Shown here: piece after piece, positions 1 to 6,418 of the stretch | Layout of the letters: each line of letters begins with the position of its first letter | Position numbering within the stretch: the first letter of the stretch is position 1 | DNA from: Desulfobulbus sp. | GTDB taxonomy: Bacteria > Desulfobacterota > Desulfobulbia > Desulfobulbales > Desulfobulbaceae | Reading direction: 5' to 3' | Assembly (NCBI GenBank): GCA_030602145.1 | Contig: JAUWAH010000096.1 | Span: forward strand, 1-7,940 | DNA length: 7,940 nt | The notes under the pieces: model-generated | Told to the model about the DNA's origin: nothing | Seen by the model: the letters and a program-made list of their open reading frames with translations, nothing else | Databases searched by the model: none | Position numbers and translations under genes: made by a program

Positions 1-642
1 ACGCATACATTTTTCAGCGATGGCGCCCTGGTTCCCTCCGAGCATGTCCGCCGGGTCGAAGTCCTAGGCTACCAGGCCGTCGCCATCACCGACCATGCCG
101 ATTCATCCAATATCCACCTGTTGATCCCTGCCCTGGTCAAAGTAGCAAAGGACTTAAACCCGGTTACATCGACCCGGCTGATCGTCGGCGTTGAACTCAC
201 CCACGTTCCCCCGGCCCTCATCGCCCCCTTGGCGCGTCAAGCACGGCAACTCGGTGCGCAATTAATAGTGGTGCACGGTGAAACGCCTGTGGAACCGGTA
301 GTGCCAGGGACCAATCGAGCCGCCTTGGAAGCGGATATCGATCTGCTTGCCCATCCCGGTTTCCTCACCGAGGAAGAAGCTGCCTTGGCCGCCAAAAAGA
401 ACATCCTGCTCGAATTGTCCGGACGGAAAGGCCACTGCCTGACCAACGGCCATGTGGTCAGGATGGCCGAGCGGACAGGCGCTCCTCTGGCGATCAACGC
501 AGATGCCCATGGACCGGGCGATTTCCTCACCGAGGCTTCGGCGGAAATGGTGGGCATGGGTGCCGGCCTGACCAGAGACCAGGTTCAGCAGATTCGCCGG
601 ACCATGGCCGAATTGGTGCAACGGATCCCCCCTCTTTCATGA
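1..642 (+). CDS. PHP-domain metal-dependent phosphoesterase, 5'-truncated (histidinol-phosphatase-like)
   Basis: The reading frame is open from the first base to a TGA at 640-642, so 213 residues of the C-terminal part are visible and the start lies outside the window. The visible part begins inside the first PHP motif (THTFFSDG); the first His of the HxH pair is probably just off the edge. Other metal-ligand motifs follow in the family's order: TDH (His 32), GVE (Glu 65), VHG (His 92), AHPG (His 118) and NADAH (Asp 168, His 170). PHP proteins use a cluster of two or three metals to hydrolyse phosphoesters; this small single-domain form resembles the histidinol-phosphatase-like branch, but nothing here fixes the substrate. 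Its size, with only a few residues missing, is that of a stand-alone PHP protein rather than a DNA polymerase domain. A radical SAM gene follows after 30 bp on the same strand and may be co-transcribed. The family is sure, the substrate is not. Confidence 0.9.
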   Translation, partial: THTFFSDGALVPSEHVRRVEVLGYQAVAITDHADSSNIHLLIPALVKVAKDLNPVTSTRLIVGVELTHVPPALIAPLARQARQLGAQLIVVHGETPVEPVVPGTNRAALEADIDLLAHPGFLTEEEAALAAKKNILLELSGRKGHCLTNGHVVRMAERTGAPLAINADAHGPGDFLTEASAEMVGMGAGLTRDQVQQIRRTMAELVQRIPPLS

Positions 643-672
643 TTTTTTTTTTAACAGGCTCCCTTACAACCC

Positions 673-1542
673 ATGCACTATCAGGGAATAATCTACCGTC
701 CGCCCAGTGAAGCCGCCAGCATTCTGCTCCAGGTAACCGTTGGCTGCTCGCACAACAAGTGCACCTTTTGCGGCATGTACAAGGAAAAACGGTTCGCCAT
801 CGTTTCCGAGGAAACGGTGTTCGCCGACATCGAGTACGCCGCCCATCATTTTCCCCAGGCCCGCCGCCTGTTTCTCTGTGACGGCGATGGACTCATCCTG
901 CCCCAATCCAGACTGCGCTCCATCCTTGAACGCATCGCCTCCAGGCTGCCGCAGGTCACCCGTGTGGGTATCTATGCCAATCCCAAGAGTCTTCGCTCAA
1001 AATCGGTGGAGGAATTGCAGGAACTGCGTCGGCTGGGACTTGGTATCGTCTATTTGGGGCTGGAAAGCGGTGACGAGCATACCCTGTCGGCGATCAACAA
1101 AGGCGCAACCCCGGAGCAGGTGATCGAGGCCGGGCGAAAAGTGAAGGCTGCGGGCATCGCCCTATCGGTCACCGTCCTGCTTGGTGTCGCCGGCTCTGAA
1201 CGTTCCCTGGTGCACGCAGAGGCAACGGGACGGACCTTGAGCGCCATGGATCCGGATTTTGTCGGTGCCCTGAGCTTGATGATCGAGCCGGGAACCGTCC
1301 TTCACGAAGAGGTGGCTTCAGGGCGATTCAACGTGCCGGAACCGTTGACCATCCTTCGGGAGCTGGGTGCCATGATCGAGGCAACCGACCTGAGCAACGG
1401 CCTGTTCCACGCCAACCATGCTTCCAATTACCTGCCGATCAGGGCTAGGCTACCCGAGGAGAAGCAAGCGACCCTGACCCTGATCGATCGGGCCCTTGCC
1501 GGCGGCCTGACCCTGAAACCCGAGTACCTGCGGGCGCTCTGA
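673..1542 (+). CDS. Radical SAM protein with CX4CX2C cluster motif
   Basis: This 289-residue protein has its Fe-S motif near the N-terminus: Cys25, Cys30 and Cys33 in GCSHNKCTFCGMYK. The spacing is CX4CX2C rather than the textbook CX3CX2C; I recall the same GCS(H/Y)NxCTFC block from a group of uncharacterised radical SAM proteins. Also typical of that group are CDGDGLILP (about residues 74-82), a candidate SAM-binding region, and YLGLESGDEHTL (about residues 126-137). The protein should bind a [4Fe-4S] cluster and cleave S-adenosylmethionine to start radical chemistry. No extra cluster domain, B12-binding domain or TRAM domain is seen, and the substrate is unknown. The ATG at 673 is chosen because the conserved N-terminal Y-R-P-P-S-E-A segment follows directly; its ribosome binding site is weak, with only an AACAGG about 14 bases upstream. 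The gene lies 30 bp after the PHP gene and ends 17 bp from the convergent diguanylate cyclase gene. Confidence 0.88.
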   Translation: MHYQGIIYRPPSEAASILLQVTVGCSHNKCTFCGMYKEKRFAIVSEETVFADIEYAAHHFPQARRLFLCDGDGLILPQSRLRSILERIASRLPQVTRVGIYANPKSLRSKSVEELQELRRLGLGIVYLGLESGDEHTLSAINKGATPEQVIEAGRKVKAAGIALSVTVLLGVAGSERSLVHAEATGRTLSAMDPDFVGALSLMIEPGTVLHEEVASGRFNVPEPLTILRELGAMIEATDLSNGLFHANHASNYLPIRARLPEEKQATLTLIDRALAGGLTLKPEYLRAL

Positions 1543-1559
1543 CTAATCAATTCCCCGCT

Positions 1560-2345
1560 TCAGTCGGGTCCCTTGCGCCCCGTGCCCGGTCCATGCCCCG
1601 TCGTCCCCATGGACTCCGTGCACGAACCATCGCTCAACACCACAATCCGGTTTCTGCCCCAGAGCTTGGCCTGATACAGAGCCTGGTCGGCCCGACGGAT
1701 CAGTTCGCTGCCCTTGATGTCCCGACAGGGAACCATGGAGGCCACCCCTTGACTGACCGTGAGGATGGGGCCGATGGGTGAGGTCTCGTGCGGAATGCCC
1801 AGTTGATGCAACCTGGCACTGAATACTTCAGCAACTTTGCGGGCCGCCTCGGCGGTGCAGTCCGGTAACAGACAGACAAACTCCTCTCCTCCATAACGGG
1901 CCAGGCTATCGGAAAGCCGCCGCATCCCCTTTTGCAGAACCTGGGCCACCTCCCGCAAACATTGATCGCCGGCGATATGACCGTAATGATCGTTGTAATG
2001 CTTGAAATGGTCGATATCGATCATGATGGCGGCCAACGGACTGTTGTTGCGCTGGCATCGGCGCCATTCACGTCGGAGCGTGTCTTCGAGATAGCGGCGG
2101 TTGGCGATACTGGTCAATCCGTCGAGGTTGGTCAGCTTCCTCAACTCTTCGTTTGCCTGTTCGAGGTGCCGGTTCACCTCCTCGACCTTGGTCATCTGTT
2201 CGACCACCAGTTTGGCCGTGATCGCCGCCGCCTCCCTGGATGCCAGCACCTCTCGGTAGAGGAGCTTATATCCTTCGAACAGTTCCTCCTTGCTGATTTG
2301 CTGCAACTGCCTGGTATCCAAATGGAAAAGATCATGGATCTTCAT
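1560..2345 (-). CDS. Soluble GGDEF diguanylate cyclase
   Basis: This 261-residue protein should make cyclic di-GMP from two GTP. Residues 1-35 are a short N-terminal part with no recognised sensor domain. Residues about 36-70 are rich in Glu, Lys, Leu and Ala and look like a signalling or coiled-coil helix. The GGDEF domain spans about 71-235, with LTNLDGLTSIANRR (71-84), the metal-binding IDIDHFKHYND (109-119) and the active-site loop GGEEF at 152-156. Five residues before GGEEF ends the product-inhibition I-site RxxD (Arg143, Asp146), so c-di-GMP feedback is expected. The last 25 or so residues are Gly-rich and probably disordered. No membrane segment or signal peptide is seen. The frame continues up to an ATG at 2414, but the start at 2345 is preferred because GGGGGAG sits 6 bases upstream. 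The hydrogenase large subunit ends 105 bp upstream on the same strand, so an operon is possible. Activity is inferred from intact motifs; the input signal is unknown. Confidence 0.9.
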   Translation of the reverse strand: MKIHDLFHLDTRQLQQISKEELFEGYKLLYREVLASREAAAITAKLVVEQMTKVEEVNRHLEQANEELRKLTNLDGLTSIANRRYLEDTLRREWRRCQRNNSPLAAIMIDIDHFKHYNDHYGHIAGDQCLREVAQVLQKGMRRLSDSLARYGGEEFVCLLPDCTAEAARKVAEVFSARLHQLGIPHETSPIGPILTVSQGVASMVPCRDIKGSELIRRADQALYQAKLWGRNRIVVLSDGSCTESMGTTGHGPGTGRKGPD

Positions 2346-2351
2346 GAGCAG

Positions 2352-2358
2352 CTCCCCC
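2352..2358 (-). promoter_or_regulatory. Ribosome binding site that sets the cyclase start
   Basis: On the minus strand this reads GGGGGAG, six bases before the ATG at 2345. The upstream in-frame ATG at 2414 has only a weak CAGG at about ten bases. This decides for the shorter, 261-residue product. A 6-bp inverted repeat, GGGCCG and CGGCCC with a 6-base loop (2360-2377), lies just 5' of this site and could affect its access. Confidence 0.6.
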
Positions 2359-2450
2359 GGGGCCGAGGTGACGGCCCGTTTTGCTCCTTCCCCTCCCCAC
2401 TCCATTTCGAGCAACCTGATGGCTGCCGGTACAGATGACCTGCCATTTGG

Positions 2451-3962
2451 TCACATTCCGATCCGTAACCTACCAAGGGTTCCTTGGTCCTTGTTCACGG
2501 TATGGACCGAACACACCATGCACAGATCAAAACTGCGCACCACATGCGCCACTTCGACAGGATCTTCGGGGTCACGGATTGGCGTGCCGACGAGGGCTTG
2601 CTCGATGGGACCGCGCACATCCCTGTCATCGCGTGGAGAACCGTTCCAGGTCGTCGGTGTGATAACCTGATAGTGGTCGATGGTGCCGCCACTCAACTGC
2701 ACCCAGTGGCCGAGCAACCCTCGGGGTGCCTGGATCAGGCCAACGCCGGACCCACCAGTGGGCGCGGCGGCCGGCGTGTAATATGGCGCATCGGCATCGA
2801 TGGCACCGAGCCATTTGTCCATAAGCAGGATGATACGCGCTGGCCTCAACAATCTGGCCAGGGCCCGCACCAAGACAGAACCTCCCTGGTTTGCCACCAA
2901 ATCGGTAAAAAGTGGATCCTGTCGGACCAGGGCCTCGGCCAGCGCACCGGTTTCAGCGGGGACACCATTGTATCGCGGTGCCTTGCACAACGAGTATTTT
3001 TCCGGATCGATGGCGTGGAGGGGGTGCGTTTCGGCTTCGCCCGGATGACCGCTGGAATTGTGATCCTGATATCGGGCATGCCTGACATGCTCAACGATGC
3101 GTTGCTGGTCAAAGGGTTCAAAAACGTCCCCATGGAGAAAACCTCCGCCATCGTCCAGTGCCTGGTCGTCATCATCCATGACGAAACCGGGCCCGCTGAG
3201 ATAGGAACCGTGCCCCTGACCGATCCTGTCCAGGCCGGCAGCCTGCGCGCAACGCAGGAAAAAACCCAGTTCACCGTGCCAGTGCTCCGATCGCTCATCC
3301 AGCCATTGTTCGAGGTCTTTAGCCGTTTGGACGGACAGGATCCGCTCCAGGGTGCAGCCGAGCACGGCTTGTTCATACCAGCGGCGAAATTCGCCCAGCA
3401 GCAGGCGGCACTGGCGGAGATCAGCCCGGCTGGGTTGCGAGGTGATGCCGCCGGGGACAATGAAGGAGGAATGAGGCCACTGACCACCGAGAATGGCGAT
3501 CAGTTCCGGCAGAATCTTGGTGGCGACGATGGTGGAGACCACAGCACTGCCTTGAAACGGTTGGTACCGGCGCACCATGTCCGGATAGAGGGTGTGGTCG
3601 GCATGGCGCTTGCCCGTGAAATCGGCTGCGAACATGAGAAAAATATGGCGCAGGTCGCTCTGCATCTGTTCGGCGGCCAGAGCGATATGCCGAACCAGAC
3701 GGCCATTGGGGCTGACTTCCGTCCCGGTGATGTCTTCCAGGGCCATGGCCGCAGCCAACAGATGGCTGGTACTGCAAATACCGCAGATCCGCGGGGTGAT
3801 AACCAGTCCGTCCAAAGAATTACGGCCGACGAGCATGGTTTCGATGCCCCGGAACATGGTGCCGATCATCCAGGCATCGCTGACGACATTGTCCTCAATG
3901 GCGACCATGACTTCCAGGTCACCCTCAACCCGATTCATCGGCATATAGACGGTTTTGGCCAT
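2451..3962 (-). CDS. [NiFe] hydrogenase large subunit, cytosolic group 2-like
   Basis: This 503-residue catalytic subunit holds the Ni-Fe(CN)2CO site for reversible H2 cleavage. Seen motifs in order: RVEGD (11-15) with the conserved Glu13; the first nickel motif RICGICSTSH (58-67), Cys60 and Cys63; PHSSFIVPGG (162-171); KAPRYNG (327-333); QAPRG (411-415); PTTWNGSPRD (436-445); and the second nickel motif DLCMVCSVH (479-487), Cys481 and Cys484. Sixteen residues follow His487, matching the C-terminal peptide removed by a HupD/HyaD-type endopeptidase after nickel insertion; regulatory sensor hydrogenases usually lack such a tail. RVEGD in place of RxEGH and the length near 500 point to group 2-like enzymes, though the exact subgroup cannot be fixed by eye. 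Oddities are DLC where DPC is usual and Gln411 where Glu is usual. AAGGAAG lies 7 bases before the ATG. The gene follows the small subunit by 21 bp, clearly as an operon. No hyp or protease genes are in the window. Confidence 0.95.
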   Translation of the reverse strand: MAKTVYMPMNRVEGDLEVMVAIEDNVVSDAWMIGTMFRGIETMLVGRNSLDGLVITPRICGICSTSHLLAAAMALEDITGTEVSPNGRLVRHIALAAEQMQSDLRHIFLMFAADFTGKRHADHTLYPDMVRRYQPFQGSAVVSTIVATKILPELIAILGGQWPHSSFIVPGGITSQPSRADLRQCRLLLGEFRRWYEQAVLGCTLERILSVQTAKDLEQWLDERSEHWHGELGFFLRCAQAAGLDRIGQGHGSYLSGPGFVMDDDDQALDDGGGFLHGDVFEPFDQQRIVEHVRHARYQDHNSSGHPGEAETHPLHAIDPEKYSLCKAPRYNGVPAETGALAEALVRQDPLFTDLVANQGGSVLVRALARLLRPARIILLMDKWLGAIDADAPYYTPAAAPTGGSGVGLIQAPRGLLGHWVQLSGGTIDHYQVITPTTWNGSPRDDRDVRGPIEQALVGTPIRDPEDPVEVAHVVRSFDLCMVCSVHTVNKDQGTLGRLRIGM

Positions 3963-3983
3963 GGATATGCTTCCTTGCCCGGT

Positions 3984-4916
3984 TCAGACCCGGGACTTTC
4001 TCTTCACCAGCCGGTCGGGTGCGGCGGCGGCAGCCATCCCCTTATAGGCGAGATAGTGGGCCCGATCCACGCCGTCAGGAAGTTCAAGAGGAACATCGAC
4101 GATGTTCGGGGTGTGAAAGAACGGATGTTCTTGGGGGAAATCGGGATGCGTGCAGCCGAAACAGGGGACACCGGCATTCGTTTTCGAATTGCGGCCGTTC
4201 CAGAGTACCTTGTTGCAGGGGGCGTAGGTTAATGGTCCACGGCAACCCATGTGGAAGAACATGCAGCCCGGCCCACCAAAATCGCTGTCTTCGACGCGGT
4301 ATTCGTGATATTCATTGCGGGTACAGCCCTGGTGAACCAGGATGCCGAACCAGTCCTCAGGGGCCTGGTGGTTGTTGAGGGCCGGCAGTCGGTTTTCGCA
4401 GACTGCGCACAGTGTGTCTTGAAGGACGGTCGGGTGGACGGGGCAGCCGGGCAGATTGATCACTGGCCAGCCGCGTTGCGACCGGAACTGCTCACCCAAA
4501 AGGCCACCAGGACGCCGGTGATGATACTGAAGGCCCGTGGCTTGAACAGCTCCCAGTTTGCCGATGCCCCCGAAACAGGCGCAGGTGCCGACGGCAATGA
4601 CCGCACCGGCCCATGACGCCAACTGTCGAAGGATAGCGGCTTTGGGTTCACCCTGTAGGGTATCGAACCCCCCTGATTCCCCGCTTTGATCGAGAATGAA
4701 TCCTTCAACGAGAAGAATATCCAACGAACGGGAACGATACCGCAGGTCGGCAAGCAGTTGCGCATAGGCACCATGCTCCCAGCGGTTAAGTGAAGGATGC
4801 CAGAGGGTCAGGTTCAGCTCTTTCAAAAAATCCGGAAGATGTGGCGCACCCATTCCCAAAAAACTCATGGTGTCGCCGCCACAGGCGCCGCATTGCATCC
4901 ACAAGGCCGTTGGCAT
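3984..4916 (-). CDS. [NiFe] hydrogenase small subunit without Tat signal
   Basis: This 310-residue electron-transfer subunit relays electrons from the NiFe site through three Fe-S clusters. Proximal cluster ligands are Cys9 and Cys12 (CGAC), Cys112 (GTCACFGG) and Cys158 (PGCPVHP). Distal cluster ligands are His195 and Cys198 (HQGC), Cys218 and Cys225. Medial cluster ligands are Cys234, Cys252 and Cys255. The frame runs up to an ATG at 5021, but the start at 4916 is chosen: GAGGAG lies 5 bases upstream, a strong promoter at 4968-4997 lies inside the longer frame, and homology-like sequence begins at LWMQCGACGG. With that start the cluster motif is only nine residues in, so there is no room for a twin-arginine signal; even the longer frame has none. 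The C-terminus (RAHYLAYKGMA) has no membrane anchor. The dimer should therefore be cytoplasmic. It is the first gene of the operon with the large subunit. The family is sure; the subgroup (group 2-like, possibly 1h) is tentative. Confidence 0.95.
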   Translation of the reverse strand: MPTALWMQCGACGGDTMSFLGMGAPHLPDFLKELNLTLWHPSLNRWEHGAYAQLLADLRYRSRSLDILLVEGFILDQSGESGGFDTLQGEPKAAILRQLASWAGAVIAVGTCACFGGIGKLGAVQATGLQYHHRRPGGLLGEQFRSQRGWPVINLPGCPVHPTVLQDTLCAVCENRLPALNNHQAPEDWFGILVHQGCTRNEYHEYRVEDSDFGGPGCMFFHMGCRGPLTYAPCNKVLWNGRNSKTNAGVPCFGCTHPDFPQEHPFFHTPNIVDVPLELPDGVDRAHYLAYKGMAAAAAPDRLVKRKSRV

Positions 4917-4967
4917 GGGTTCTCCTCTTTCACTCCAGTGGGGTGTTCTATGCAAACCAACAGTTGT

Positions 4968-4997
4968 GTTATATGCCGTCGCACCTGTCTCTGTCAA
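4968..4997 (-). promoter_or_regulatory. Sigma70-type promoter of the hydrogenase operon
   Basis: On the minus strand, TTGACA (4997-4992, perfect -35) is followed after 18 bp by TATAAC (4973-4968, five of six for -10). Transcription should start near 4961, giving a leader of about 45 bases to the small-subunit ATG at 4916. A 9-base inverted repeat, CAAC-A-GTTG at 4958-4966, covers the expected start point and could be an operator, though it is short. The box pair also argues against the longer small-subunit start at 5021. Confidence 0.75.
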
Positions 4998-5068
4998 GCA
5001 ACGCCAACCCCTTGTCATCACTGGCCGTGCGGCCCATTTCGCTAACCTGAACAGAGAGGAGCCCGGCC

Positions 5069-5314
5069 ATGGTCGGTTATTCCCCCGATACCATCAGAAC
5101 AGCAACCATTGATACCCAGTATATTGAACTGGACAAACTGCTGAAACGAGAAGATGTGGCGACCAGCGGTGGGGAGGCGCGGTATCTGATCGGCCAGGGA
5201 TTGGCCCGTGTCAATGGGGAGGTGGAAACAAGAAAACGGCGCAAGCTCTATCCGGGCGACCTGGTCCTGTGCCGGGGGATCACCTTGCGGGTCGTGGCGG
5301 GGTTGTCCGGGTGA
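5069..5314 (+). CDS. Small S4-domain RNA-binding protein (YbcJ-like)
   Basis: This 81-residue protein is almost entirely one S4 RNA-binding fold. The typical pattern is seen as IELDKLLKREDVATSGGEAR (about residues 18-37), then LIGQGLARVNGEV and a basic turn ETRKRRKLYPGDLV (to about residue 68). It matches the stand-alone S4 proteins of the YbcJ type, which bind RNA, probably structured or ribosomal RNA; its precise target is not known from sequence. GAGAGGAG is 8 bases before the ATG. A 5-bp inverted repeat (GGCCG/CGGCC, 5023-5034) lies about 35 bases upstream. No convincing promoter was found, although TTGTCA occurs at 5012. It is divergent from the hydrogenase operon and convergent with purC, so it is probably transcribed alone. 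Its TGA (5312-5314) lies inside a hairpin. Confidence 0.88.
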   Translation: MVGYSPDTIRTATIDTQYIELDKLLKREDVATSGGEARYLIGQGLARVNGEVETRKRRKLYPGDLVLCRGITLRVVAGLSG

Positions 5315-5338
5315 GGCGCCTGAGGGCGGCACCTCACC
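5310..5338. terminator. Hairpin between convergent S4 gene and purC
   Basis: GGTGAGG (5310-5316) pairs with CCTCACC (5332-5338), and inside it CGCC (5317-5320) pairs with GGCG (5325-5328), leaving a TGAG loop and a 3-base bulge on one side. It includes the S4 stop codon and lies 18 bp from the purC stop. No T-run follows on either strand, so it is not a classical intrinsic terminator; it may act in both directions or protect the 3' ends of the mRNAs. Confidence 0.4.
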
Positions 5339-5356
5339 GGAACAACAGATGCTTAC

Positions 5357-6247
5357 TCAACGGGTCAGGCGGTCCTGGGCTTCCTGATAACGGCTTCGGG
5401 TCTTTTCCAGGATATCCGCCGGTACGGCGGGGGGCGGCGGTTCTTTGTCCCAGTCGAGCGAGGACAGGTAATCGCGCAGGAACTGTTTGTCGAAACTCGG
5501 CTGGCTTTGTCCGGGCAGGTATTGATCCAACGGCCAGAACCGTGAGGAGTCGGGGGTGAGCACTTCGTCGATCAGGGTGAGCGTGTTGCCATCAAGGCCC
5601 ATCTCGAATTTTGTGTCGGCGATGATGATCCCCTTGCCCAGGGCATAATCGGCCGCCCGTTGATACAAGGCAAGACTGATTGCGGCCATCTGTTCGGTCA
5701 GGCTGGTGCCGATCATTTCGCGCATCCGTTCAAGGGAAATGTTTTCATCATGCATTCCCTGCTCTGCCTTGGTGGACGGTGTGAACAGGGGGTGCGGAAA
5801 CTTGTCCGATTCCCGCATACCCGCCGGCAGGGAGAACCCGCAGACGGTGGTGTCCTTTTTGTATGCGCTCCAAAAGGAGCCGCTGAGATACCCGCGGACT
5901 ATGCATTCAATGGGCACCACCTTGGTCCGTTTGACCAGCATGGATCTGCCCTCCAATTGATCACGATACTGGTGACAGACGGCGGGAAACTGATCGACAT
6001 CGGCGCTGATAAGATGGTTGGGGACGATGTCGGCCAACAACTCGAACCAGAACAGCGAGATCTGGGTGAGTATCCGCCCCTTGCCCGGAATTGGTTCCGT
6101 CATGACCACATCGTAGGCGGATATCCGATCAGTGGCCACCATCAACAGCTTGTCGGCATGTCCGGGAACTTCATACATATCGCGTACCTTGCCGCGGTGC
6201 ACCAGCACCAGATCCGGGCACTCGGTGGCGAACACAGCTTTACTCAT
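5357..6247 (-). CDS. purC: Phosphoribosylaminoimidazole-succinocarboxamide synthase (SAICAR synthase)
   Basis: PurC joins aspartate to CAIR using ATP, giving SAICAR in de novo purine synthesis in the cytoplasm. The 296 residues contain the family's blocks in order: GKVRDMYEV (19-27), TDRISAYDVVM (39-49), IPGKGRILTQIS (53-64), RSMLVKRTKVVPIECIVRGY (101-120) then LSGS, PLFTPSTKAE (153-162) and HDENIS (166-171), IIIADTKFEMG (207-217), and LIDEVLTPDSSRFWP (225-239). The length matches the long form of the enzyme (about 300 residues) rather than the short form of about 235. AAGGAG lies 7 bases before the ATG at 6247. It stands alone here: the S4 gene converges on its 3' end and the hsp20 pair diverges from its 5' end. 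No other pur gene is in the window. No clear promoter could be picked upstream, but two TTGC/GCAA inverted repeats lie 40-69 bases before the start. No odd or missing residue was seen. Confidence 0.97.
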   Translation of the reverse strand: MSKAVFATECPDLVLVHRGKVRDMYEVPGHADKLLMVATDRISAYDVVMTEPIPGKGRILTQISLFWFELLADIVPNHLISADVDQFPAVCHQYRDQLEGRSMLVKRTKVVPIECIVRGYLSGSFWSAYKKDTTVCGFSLPAGMRESDKFPHPLFTPSTKAEQGMHDENISLERMREMIGTSLTEQMAAISLALYQRAADYALGKGIIIADTKFEMGLDGNTLTLIDEVLTPDSSRFWPLDQYLPGQSQPSFDKQFLRDYLSSLDWDKEPPPPAVPADILEKTRSRYQEAQDRLTR

Positions 6248-6286
6248 CTCTTGACTCCTTTATGGGTTGAATACAGCCTAGGGTTG

Positions 6287-6316
6287 TTGCGGCAATAGAG
6301 TTGTCATTGCCGGCAA
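6287..6316. repeat. Two TTGC-GCAA palindromes, possible tandem operator
   Basis: TTGC-G-GCAA (6287-6295) and TTGC-CG-GCAA (6307-6316) lie in the shared region between divergent purC and hsp20. Their centres are about 20 bp apart, roughly two helical turns, so proteins on both would face the same side of the DNA. The sites are upstream of both genes and no known regulator is recognised. Operator function is inference from symmetry and spacing. Confidence 0.35.
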
Positions 6317-6349
6317 AAAAAGCAACCTTCTTTCCGGGTTCACCGCTCC

Positions 6350-6377
6350 TTGACAAGCTCTTTCGGCACCTTACCTT
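6350..6377 (+). promoter_or_regulatory. Possible hsp20 operon promoter
   Basis: A perfect -35 box, TTGACA (6350-6355), is followed after 16 bp by TACCTT (6372-6377), which keeps the three best-conserved -10 positions (T1, A2, T6) but no more. The start would be near 6384, with a leader of about 35 bases. No CIRCE element and no correctly spaced sigma32 box pair was found in 6248-6418, so the type of heat-shock control is unclear. Confidence 0.35.
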
Positions 6378-6418
6378 TCCCACATATCGCTCCCTAAACC
6401 CCGACGAGGAGGTGTATC

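Noticed and set aside
603..652. Intrinsic terminator after the PHP gene
   Set aside because: A T-run is present but no stem of useful length precedes it.
2346..2414. Longer N-terminus for the diguanylate cyclase
   Set aside because: The upstream ATG lacks a good ribosome binding site and the extra 23 residues are Gly/Ala-rich without a domain.
1932..2438. A 168-codon open frame on the plus strand over the cyclase gene
   Set aside because: Antisense to the intact GGDEF coding region, with no protein family pattern.
2484..4232. A 582-codon open frame on the plus strand across the hydrogenase genes
   Set aside because: It is antisense and in exact codon register with both hydrogenase subunits, so it stays open only because these genes rarely use TTA, CTA or TCA codons. 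The translation shows no family motif, while the minus-strand proteins have full sets of conserved residues.
4917..5021. Longer N-terminus for the hydrogenase small subunit
   Set aside because: The 35 extra residues do not form a Tat signal, they contain the strong promoter boxes, and the ATG at 4916 has a good ribosome binding site.
4790..5112. Several short plus-strand frames (81-86 codons) overlapping the hydrogenase/S4 intergenic region
   Set aside because: They overlap the start of the small-subunit gene, the promoter and the S4 gene in other frames, and show no domain pattern.
5660..6298. A 212-codon open frame on the plus strand over purC
   Set aside because: Antisense shadow of purC, whose minus-strand frame carries every family motif; no recognisable domain in the plus-strand frame.
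6349..6387. Sigma32 heat-shock promoter before hsp20 (CTTGAC and CCCACATAT)
   Set aside because: The two elements are more than 20 bp apart, too far for a sigma32 promoter (about 13-17 bp).
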